The notes under the pieces: model-generated | The model's database searches: none | Told to the model about the DNA's origin: nothing | Seen by the model: the letters and a program-made list of their open reading frames with translations, nothing else | In this document: positions 1 to 6,739 of the stretch, one piece after another | Position numbering within the stretch: position 1 is the stretch's first letter | Layout: each line of letters starts with the position of its first letter | Position numbers and translations under genes: made by a program | Assembly (NCBI GenBank): GCA_015499985.1 | Contig: JAAAUF010001124.1 | Location: 1 to 11,808, forward strand | Direction: 5' to 3' | Source: Haplosporangium gracile | Taxonomy: Eukaryota > Mortierellomycota > Mortierellomycetes > Mortierellales > Mortierellaceae | DNA: 11,808 nt

Positions 1-1148
1 AATAAAACTAGATACGAATGAAAGGAACTCTTCCCATCCTCTCCATTAATGACAAATTGTGAAAATGCTTTGTGAAAATGCGAATGCGAACTTCCTCTAA
101 AATAGAGGCTAAAGAGTTGGGGGGAGGTAGGGGAAGCTAAAAGCCAGAAACACAACAACAAAAAATTTCCGGTTGTGTCTATTTGACTTTTCAGCATTGC
201 CCAAATCAAGTATATCTTTTCCCTGCATCCCGCCACTCGGCTCTCCTTATCAACTTGTCCCTCTCCTCTTTCCCTTCACACAATAATCAGTCTGTAGTCA
301 AAGGCGATGCTTGCTCGAATCGATTGAAGAAGGAAAATGGAGGGGGAGAGAACAAAAAATAGTACTCTTCAAGTTGCATTCATCCATTTTGAGAGTGTGA
401 GCAAAATTGCACGCTCGAAAAGGATGATTGCGTCTCCAAGCGTCAATTGTTTCCGAAGTTTGAGTAAAAGTGGCGAGCAATGAACGTGTGTAGAGGGTAG
501 TGCAGTGCAAGGTTGTAGACGATGATTGCACATTTTTTCATGCAGGATGCAATCATACTTGAAGGCACTTGGCCAAGTAGAGAGGGATTGAAGAGATGAT
601 ATGTGGAGAAGGTCATCATCCTAGGAAGAAAACAGGTTACCAAGCACGATTGGACACCGGCTTGGCTCAAGAGGAGTAGTAGGAATGAAAAATAAGTACT
701 TGAGATCAAATGGTCGTGTTGATGACTCGAGGAGAGAGGAAAAAAACAGGAAACTGGAAGCAACAAAGCATCAAGGCACCCATTTGTGGCACCTGAGCGG
801 ATAGGGGGAGAAAAAAACATGAATATTTAAAGGGTGGTGCGACGCCATGGTGCATGCAGGGACAGGAAATAGAAAACTGATAATGGTAAAAAAAAATTGA
901 AACACCCTACTTGCTGATGCAGGGCGCCATATGTTTATTATGTAAACAAAAAATGCATGGGGGTAAGGAGAATGATGATGATGATGATGGTGAAGTGTGA
1001 GTGGGTTTTGGGAGGCCTCCTGGAATAATGGGAGAGGTAAACAGGAAAACAGAGCAAGGCAAGAAGGCACTCCGATTGAAGACGCCGCTCTTTGGAGAGA
1101 AGAGGAACGAGGGGCGCGCTTACGGCAGAAAAAAACAGTGGAGAGTCC
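1..1148. other. Left intergenic region, no gene recognised
   Basis: I see no protein-coding gene here on either strand. The open frames are short and read as low-complexity Ser/Leu/Phe or His-rich translations, and none resembles a known family. The stretch from about 240 to 285 is pyrimidine-rich and could be a start region for a transcript, but the first ATG after it (307) opens only a five-codon frame. A TATA-like AT-rich motif, GAATATTTAAA, lies near 821-831. The part next to 1148 must hold the 3' UTR of the minus-strand UTP15 gene; no canonical AATAAA is obvious there. Confidence 0.6.
972..989 (+). repeat. (ATG)6 trinucleotide microsatellite
   Basis: Six perfect ATG units in tandem, beyond the 3' end of UTP15. 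Read on the minus strand in the relevant frame it would give a run of His codons, but the surrounding frame shows no other sign of coding. Confidence 0.9.
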
Positions 1149-3131
1149 TTATTCTATCGTAGGTGTTACTGGTGATTCTGTAGATGGTTTAGGTGCAATG
1201 CTACTGCTGCTGTTGCTTGTTGAGGAGAGTTCGTTGTGGAAGGCAACACCGACAGAAGTCGATGTGCTCTTGGCAAACAGCATCTCCATCGATCCGATCA
1301 CCGAGAACAATTGCTTTTGGAACGCAATCTCCTGCTTGACCTTGGCCCGTAATCTCATAAACAATTCATCGATCAAAGGCGATTGACCCAAGACCGCTGT
1401 GTACATATCAATCATCACCGTAGTGACATCGACCAAGAGTGCCGTGTATCGAGGATTGTTGATATTCCTGACCAAGAATTGTGCCAGAGGCTCCAACGAG
1501 AGGTCGTCCCTTCCTGAAAGTGCCTGACGAAGACCATCACGGTGAATCAGCTCCTGAATCAATGAGACAGTCGTAACGGCAGGCTGGTTGGTTCTCAAAC
1601 AGGCATCCAACGCATTTCCATATTGGAAGACCTTCAGGTATCTGTCGTATTCGCGAAGACGACGCTTCTTTTGCGACTCCACGATGAAATCTCCCTCGCC
1701 AGCAGTCTTTTGACCACGGACAAAAAACTTGTAAGTGCCTCCGTTAGCCTGCTCCTCCTGGGCGCGCCTCGTCTGCACCTCAGCGCTCTTGACCACACGC
1801 TGACGGATCGACAGCAAACCTCCAGCCATACCAGCCACCAAATGAGTGTCATCAGGCTATTGTACGAAATAAAGCGAGTTGAGATGAGTGAGCTGAATTG
1901 TACAACATAGTCCAATCCTACAATCGCGCACCCTTTGATCACAGGGGTCTGAGAGACAAAACACTTACAGAAAGAGCAACACTCATGACGGGTGCAGGAT
2001 ATTTGACGCTGTGGACGACACTGTAGTCCTGGACGTTGTAAACCTTGACGTGGTGATCCAGAGAACCGGTCAAGAGGCGCGAGTACGAATGATCAAAGCA
2101 CATCGAGGTGACAGTCTTTTGGTGGTTCGAGAGCGAGTGCATGGGCCGTCCTCCTGCCAAGAGATCAAAGACCTTCAGATGAGGTCCTCCTGCCGAGACA
2201 ACAACTCCGCCGTCGGGGAACATGTCGACACACTCGACGGGAGCTCCATGGTTCATAGTCATCACACATCCCTGGGTACGCATATCCCAAAGCTTGACGG
2301 TCTGATCGTATGATCCTGACAGGATCAGGTGGGGGTTGTCGTGCGAGACCATACCGGCGCGAATATAATCCTCGTGTCCAGTAAAGATCGTTAATGGTGT
2401 TTCGCTTGGCATATCCCAGATCCTGACCGTCTTGTCATCCGAAGCCGACAAAATTTGTGTCTTGTCTGATGAGAACTTTGCAACATGGACAGGGCTATCA
2501 GTTGCAGTTAGTAATACGTAATGAACACACAGTTAGTTTCACGCTTCGTACTACTTGCATTCGTTTACCCGTCCTTCTCTTTCGTTTGAGAAGGCTTGGC
2601 TATGACCAATAAAACAACAATAGGTCCTTACTGTCTGTGATCTCTGAAGGTTCTAAGAATGGCTCTGCTTCCGACATCAAAGATCTGAATCAAACCAGTG
2701 GCATCTCCTGCAACGACCAGACGTCCATCGTTTCGGATGGTTCCCGAGTAGGCGACATCCTTGAATCGTGAAATGGTCTTCTTGACCTGATGAGTCTTCG
2801 AACTGTAGATCTGAACACGTGTAGATGCTGTAACGGCGAAATCATAGGGGCTTGTCTCCGAGAAATGAATCGATGAGACGGCAGCAAACTCCTTGACCAC
2901 AATTGGAGACTAATTTGCATGGTTGAAGGTGGCATTTGTAGAGAGTCCGAGTGAGTGATAAGAGGTCAGATCCTTACTCCATTCTACAGACAACCCAAGG
3001 TATCTTATGCAAATGATACCCTTTTCATCATTTGTTACCTTGAACTTGCGCCAGTATCTAGACTCGGCCGTCTTGCGCCCAGGAAGTCGAGGGTACTTCT
3101 TGACCGTCAAGGACTTGAAATCGCTCGACAT
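1149..3131 (-). CDS. UTP15: UTP15, U3 snoRNA-associated WD40 protein of the SSU processome
   Basis: Join of complement exons 3131-3039, 2909-2632, 2494-1969 and 1856-1149, giving 534 aa (human UTP15 is 518). In this family the protein belongs to the t-UTP/UtpA subcomplex of the nucleolar small-subunit processome. It is needed for early cleavage of pre-18S rRNA and is linked to rDNA transcription. Residues 1-31 are the short N-terminal lead (MSSDFKSLTV...). About 38-318 form seven WD40 blades; clear ends are KTVRIWD (145-151), QTVKLWD (188-194), HLKVFDL and HVKVYNV. Residues about 365-494 are the family's helical C-terminal domain, with landmarks EYDRYLK, SGRDD, VRNINNPRY and GQSPLIDE. The tail 495-534 is Ser/Thr/Pro-rich and probably disordered. 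The start ATG (3131) gives the family-like N terminus, and each splice junction keeps the frame and restores the expected alignment to family members. It lies divergent to uL23m. I see no defect. Identity is based on remembered family sequence, not a search. Confidence 0.96.
1857..1968 (-). other. UTP15 intron 3 (112 nt)
   Basis: Donor TCT|GTAAGT at 1968 and acceptor TACAATAG| at 1857. Phase 0. It joins ...VMSVALS to PDDTHLVAGM, restoring the seventh WD blade. Confidence 0.93.
2495..2631 (-). other. UTP15 intron 2 (137 nt)
   Basis: Donor ACA|GTAAGG at 2631 and acceptor CTGATAG| at 2495. Phase 2, with a split His codon that yields FRDHRHPVHVAKF across the junction. A perfect TACTAAC branch site sits at 2507-2513, about a dozen bases before the acceptor. 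Confidence 0.93.
2910..3038 (-). other. UTP15 intron 1 (129 nt)
   Basis: Donor AAG|GTAACA at 3038 and acceptor AAATTAG| at 2910 on the minus strand. Phase 0. It joins ...WRKFK to SPIVVKEF, matching the family pattern around the first WD blade. A CTGAC branch-like motif lies inside. Confidence 0.9.
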
Positions 3132-3650
3132 TGTGAAAAAGTGGTGGGAGAATGGAGGCTGACCTGACTTTTAGTATGACAAATGAGAAGAGACTGTTTG
3201 TTTCTTACTTCTCCTGCAGTCGATGGAGGAGAATCGAGATGGTCAAAAAAGTAAAAGAAGAGGAGGTGGAGGAAAGACAAAGGCGCATGCAACGCAAGAG
3301 GTGTGTATGCAGGCCGTGGTTCAGCAGTAGTTCAGAGTGGCTTAGAGAAGAAAAAAAAAAAGAAACTCCATGCACAAAAAGCAAACACAAATGAGATCGG
3401 ATACACAGTCACACTTCGTCCTTTCCGGTCGCCCTTCGAGAAGGATTTACCACACCCCTGAACAACACAGTTGCACACTCCATCGACAAACAGACAGACA
3501 GACCATCAACTGACTCGGACATCCATCACCCCGCCTCGATTCAGGAACAACATACATAACAATAACAAGCAGCGCATAGTCAGGACAAGGACTCGTCACC
3601 AACCACACAACCAACCACCAACCAATCCGTCCCATATACACAGCAAAAAC
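3132..3650. promoter_or_regulatory. Divergent promoter and leaders of UTP15 (minus) and uL23m (plus)
   Basis: The two start codons are 519 bp apart and face away from each other, so this segment must hold both promoters and 5' UTRs. About 3450-3650 is C/A-rich and T-poor, typical of a fungal 5' leader on the plus strand. A poly(A) tract at about 3351-3361 could be nucleosome-excluding. I see no clear TATA box. On the minus strand there is a GTAAGA donor at 3208-3203 with tandem CAG acceptors ending at 3164 and 3159; a 45-50 nt leader intron is conceivable but unproven. Confidence 0.6.
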
Positions 3651-4118
3651 ATGCCTATTCTCAAGGAAGGTCTGAAGAAGTTATACTTCCCCTCAACAGT
3701 CCTCAAGCTGGTCCGAAACGGCCCCAACGTCCCAACCGTCTCCAATACCCTCACTTTCAGGGTGCCTCCCTCGATGAACAAGTTTGACATCAAATCCTAC
3801 CTTACCAACATCTATAAGCTCAACATCCTCGACGTCCGTACCGCCAACATGCCCGCAAAACTCGCCGGCTCGGGTGGAAACACCATTCTCAAGCGCCAGA
3901 AGTTTAAGAAGGCAATCGTCACTATCGATCACGAGTTTAAGTGGCCAGAAGCCCCAGACAGCGCAACTTTCGGAATCCAGGACGCCGTCAACGAACGCTC
4001 AAGGATCATGAACCGCCTCAAGGGTTGGAGGATGCGACCCCACCACGGCATCCAGGCCGCCAAGAAGGCTGCCGACGCCGAGACTGCCAGTGTTACCAAG
4101 GAGACCACCAAGGCATGA
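3651..4118 (+). CDS. Mitochondrial large-subunit ribosomal protein uL23m
   Basis: 155 aa, intronless; human MRPL23 is 153 aa and the yeast relative is Mrp20. uL23 proteins bind domain III of the large rRNA next to uL29 at the exit tunnel of the ribosome; this form acts in mitochondria. The N terminus (residues 1-24) has basic and hydrophobic residues (KEGLKKLYFPSTVLKLVRNG) and may itself act as targeting signal. Residues about 31-95 carry the uL23 fold: NTLTFRVPPSMNKFDIKSYL, then YKLNILDVRTANMPAK, then a basic strand KRQKFKKAIVTIDHEFKWPE. The C-terminal extension (about 105-155) is basic and then Ala/Thr/Glu-rich (KAADAETASVTKETTKA). ATG 3651 is the first ATG in frame; the frame stays open upstream to 3462 without another ATG. 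The gene is divergent to UTP15 and convergent with LC8. The mitochondrial assignment follows from resemblance to MRPL23 and a sequence unlike cytosolic uL23. Confidence 0.92.
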   Translation: MPILKEGLKKLYFPSTVLKLVRNGPNVPTVSNTLTFRVPPSMNKFDIKSYLTNIYKLNILDVRTANMPAKLAGSGGNTILKRQKFKKAIVTIDHEFKWPEAPDSATFGIQDAVNERSRIMNRLKGWRMRPHHGIQAAKKAADAETASVTKETTKA

Positions 4119-4432
4119 AGTGTCAACGTCGATTGAGAGTGGAAGGAGAGGAGAATTTTTAATGCATTTCTGGAGTAAAATAGATCGTTGGTCGAGCATT
4201 TATGACCACAAGAAACAAAATCACTGTATTCAACATCCAACAAGCGTACCATTGTTAACAGTTCACAAAGAAATATGTATAAGAATTATTTGTCGCGATA
4301 AGCGAGATACATTGAGAAAGGGTAGAAAAACTGCCAATCTTGGTCTGAAGAAGAGGGAAGGTGAAAAACACTTGCGGAGCAAAACGCAAAAAGCAAAGCA
4401 AGGGAGTGGAGGTGAAGAGGGGTTGGTGCATT
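4119..4432. other. Convergent 3' region between uL23m and LC8
   Basis: It holds the 3' UTRs of two convergent genes, uL23m (plus) and LC8 (minus), in 314 bp. No canonical AATAAA is evident for either; AT-rich stretches such as GAATTTTTAATG near 4154 (plus) and AAATAATTC near 4282-4290 (minus) may serve. Transcript ends may overlap. No gene is seen. Confidence 0.6.
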
Positions 4433-4871
4433 TTATCCGCTCTTGAAGAGCAAGATGGCGATCTGATCCAAGTAAAAGTAAATGAAATGCTTGGTCTCTA
4501 TTCATTTTTGAGATACAAGAAAAAATGAACAAAGTCAAGAAAAAAGGCGTTAGAAAAAACGGGTGATGTACAAAATAAAATTGAATCGACAGACAGATCG
4601 GGAAAAGAACATTCGCGCCTTCGCCTTGACCCCTTAGGACGGCTGCTCCGCTGCTGTTGTTCTTACCATGGGTGACGTAGCTTCCAAAGTTACGTCCGAC
4701 AATGCAGTGCCAGGTAGCGCCATACTTCTTATCAAACTCCTTCTTCATGAATGCGGCGATATCTTTCTCAACAGTGTACTTCTCAAAGGCGCGGACGGCG
4801 CATTCAACAGCCTCCTGCTGCATCTCCTCCGTCATGTCGGCGTTCTTGATAGTAGGGCGTGGGTCAACCAT
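4433..4871 (-). CDS. Dynein light chain LC8 (DYNLL type), cytoplasmic
   Basis: Exons complement 4871-4667 and 4497-4433 encode exactly 89 aa, the usual length of LC8. LC8 is a homodimeric hub that binds short TQT-like motifs in many partners, including the dynein intermediate chain, and aids their dimerisation; it acts in the cytoplasm and in dynein transport. Landmarks: [16 protein letters not shown] (8-23), [15 protein letters not shown] (36-50), [16 protein letters not shown] (53-68) and, after the intron, [19 protein letters not shown]. His55 at the dimer interface and the C-terminal K-S-G with Ser88, a site phosphorylated in the animal protein, are present. The start gives [13 protein letters not shown], the same spacing to the conserved Met as in human LC8. 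Residues 51-52 are Gly-Ala where animal proteins have Asn-Pro. It is convergent with uL23m; its promoter lies rightward. Identity is close to certain. Confidence 0.98.
4498..4666 (-). other. LC8 intron (169 nt)
   Basis: Donor CATG|GTAAGA at 4666 and acceptor GAATAG| at 4498 on the minus strand. Phase 1. It rebuilds the invariant LC8 stretch SYVTH-E-TKHF. A CTAAC branch motif lies at 4553-4549 (plus strand GTTAG). Reading through the intron gives an unrelated Phe-rich translation, so splicing is required. Confidence 0.96.
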
Positions 4872-4873
4872 GG

Positions 4874-4999
4874 CTAATAATTGTCTATCTGATTGTTATA
4901 AAGTCTGATTGACGTTGGAAGGACAAAAGAAATCTATGAAGGTTGAATGGATAATCAAGATGTACACATTATCAGTCAGCAAGATATGTAACCGTGTAC
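4874..4999 (-). other. Candidate 5' UTR intron of LC8
   Basis: Minus-strand donor TTCAG|GTACAC at 4999 and acceptor TTATTAG|CC two bases before the LC8 ATG. Removal would leave CCATGG at the start codon. The length (126 nt) matches the coding introns here. The polypyrimidine tract is poor and there is no clear CTAAC branch, so it is only a possibility. The leader could instead start downstream of 4999, or the same acceptor could pair with a stronger donor at 5739. Confidence 0.3.
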
Positions 5000-5255
5000 C
5001 TGAAGAGGTGAGACCAGCATCGTGGATGTGAATGCTAATAAAGTGTCGTCCATCTCTTTGCTGTTCACTAGTCCCTTCATATTCTCGGACATAAAAGAAG
5101 AGTTGTTTTGTAATAAAGGAAATAATTGGAGCCATCATTTTCATGAACAATTGAGCCCCCTTATTCTTGTCCCCTGCAAAACTCAAGAACGGAGTATTTG
5201 CTGACTGAAACCGCCGATAAAAAGTAGCCAAATCTCCATCCTGTTACCGCCCAAC

Positions 5256-5711
5256 ATGATGCGTAACGAATATATACGTCCAATAAAGAAGAGAAAGAAC
5301 GCTTCAGGTACGTACTCCAATTCACTGACAGGACACACTCAAGTCAAGACACTCCTGGTAACAAGTCGTCCCTTCAAACCCCGTCCAGATTTTCCCTCGT
5401 GTCAAAGCCAGCACATGCTGTTTTCGCGCGTCAACGGTGGAATAGACAGTAAGACAAAAGACATCCTCTGGTTCGCTAATGTAATTTCTCATTCACATCA
5501 GCGTCCAATGTCGAATATAAATACCACAGAGTTGAGAAAGGAGAGCGGTACGTCGTTTGGGGACAGTTTATGTGTTCAGGTCCTTTTTCTGCTTGGATGG
5601 GAGAACAGTCCATTGATGCCAAGAGATGGAAGTGACAGGCACACCCCTGGCCTAACTCGGAGAAACTTGTTTCTTTCCTTGTCAGGACAAGGCCGTGTAT
5701 ATGCTGAGTGA
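5256..5711 (+). CDS. Doubtful small spliced ORF, no family recognised
   Basis: I do not recognise a family. From ATG 5256 the plus strand is open to a stop at 5709-5711 (151 codons unspliced). A good intron lies inside: donor TTCAG|GTACGT at 5308, branch GCTAAT at about 5475-5480, acceptor CACATCAG| at 5501 (194 nt). Splicing gives a basic N terminus (MMRNEYIRPIKKRKNAS) followed by SNVEYKYHRVEKGERYVV, ending at TGA 5633-5635 after 61 aa. A second possible intron uses acceptor TTGTCAG| at 5686, preceded by CCTAACTC and a pyrimidine tract. With donor TCAG|GTCCTT at 5580 it would give about 51 aa ending at 5711. It starts 384 bp from the divergent LC8 start, so a divergent promoter would fit. 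Against it: very short, no known domain, and several alternatives. It could be chance. Confidence 0.25.
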   Translation: MMRNEYIRPIKKRKNASGTYSNSLTGHTQVKTLLVTSRPFKPRPDFPSCQSQHMLFSRVNGGIDSKTKDILWFANVISHSHQRPMSNINTTELRKESGTSFGDSLCVQVLFLLGWENSPLMPRDGSDRHTPGLTRRNLFLSLSGQGRVYAE

Positions 5712-6702
5712 GTAAGTATTGACAGTAAGATGAACTTACCGAGAGTTGTTGTTTGTTGATGTTTGTTTGTTGGAGTTGCTGTTGGAAATGGGGAAGGAGA
5801 TGCGAACGGTTTAGGTGAAGAAAAAAGATGAGTTAAGGCAAAGCCAGTATTTTTCTGTGGCCTTGCTGGAATGCAAGACGTCACATGACACACCTTTTCA
5901 AACGCGTCCTTGGCCTTCCTCCTTCTCCTCCGCTGCCTTCTCTTCCCTGCTCTTTTCAATTCTGCTTTTTCCGCTTTGTCCTCCTGTCTTATCCTCTCTC
6001 TTTCTCTCTCTTTCTCTCTCTTTCTCTCCTACTCCCTTCATTGGGCTCAGAAGAAGACTCTATCCTGCCTCGCCTTGATCCATGGAATAAATAACAAGCA
6101 GACAGAGCGATCAAAAGAGAGTGTATCAATAAGCAAACCTCCGTGATTCGGAATGGGTATCCCACACACACAGGCATACAACCGTTGCACCTGCGTTCCC
6201 GTCTCTGCCAGGGACAGTATCATGCACACGTCCGCCATCTGGGTTGCACATGCTATGGGTGGTAAAGATGGAAGCCGTAAAGTTTCTCTACAAACAGCGA
6301 AGGAAGAAGAGATGGAGACAAAAGAAAAAAGAAAGAAAAAAAAAAAAGGCAAACGCTAATTACCTTTTTTTTGTTTTTCCTGTTTTGGTTTGTGCAGCAA
6401 TCTGAATAAGAAGACTAGGGAAAAGACACCGAGTGAGAGAGTGACCAAGAAAACAGGGAGCATAAAGGAAAGAACTAGCCAACAAACCCCCTTCCCGCCC
6501 TTTCTGTTTTTGTTTTTTCAATCATGTTCCGCATTACAACCCCTTTGATTATTTTGCTACGGGAAACAAGGAAAACGAGGAAAACAAACTACCATCATGC
6601 AAAAACATGACTGCACCTCCCTCCTCCTTCGTCTTTCCACTTCATTACAACACTACAACACTGCCATTGTGAAAGTAAAAATATTTTTTTATGTTGTCTT
6701 TT
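5712..6702. other. Intergenic region between LC8 and perilipin, no gene recognised
   Basis: No open frame here resembles a protein; translations are Phe/Ser/Leu-rich or Lys/Arg-rich from simple sequence. On the minus strand, about 5740-5800 is C/A-rich (CAACAAACAAACATC type) and ends in a strong CTCTCG|GTAAGT donor, so it could be a distal LC8 leader exon. The remainder has CT repeats, a poly(A) run near 6339-6348 and poly(T) near 6363-6378. The right part must contain the end of the perilipin 3' UTR. Confidence 0.55.
5994..6029 (+). repeat. 10-bp CTCTCTCTTT tandem array
   Basis: Three perfect copies of the 10-bp unit CTCTCTCTTT followed by a partial fourth (CTCTCC). All pyrimidine on the plus strand. 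The period is close to one helical turn. Confidence 0.9.
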
Positions 6703-6708
6703 TTTATT
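6703..6708 (-). terminator. Polyadenylation signal AATAAA of perilipin gene
   Basis: AATAAA on the minus strand (TTTATT on plus), about 32 nt past the stop codon at 6740-6742, within an AT-rich stretch with T runs downstream. This is a canonical hexamer at a plausible fungal distance, so the 3' UTR would be short. Confidence 0.65.
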
Positions 6709-6739
6709 AAAATGGTGACATGAATAAAAATGATGCTGT

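Noticed and set aside
997..1386. 129-codon plus-strand frame at the 3' end of UTP15
   Set aside because: Antisense to the well-supported UTP15 last exon and has no family resemblance.
4263..4871. 202-codon minus-strand frame reading through from LC8
   Set aside because: It is the LC8 first exon running into its intron; the conserved C terminus is restored only by splicing to 4497-4433.
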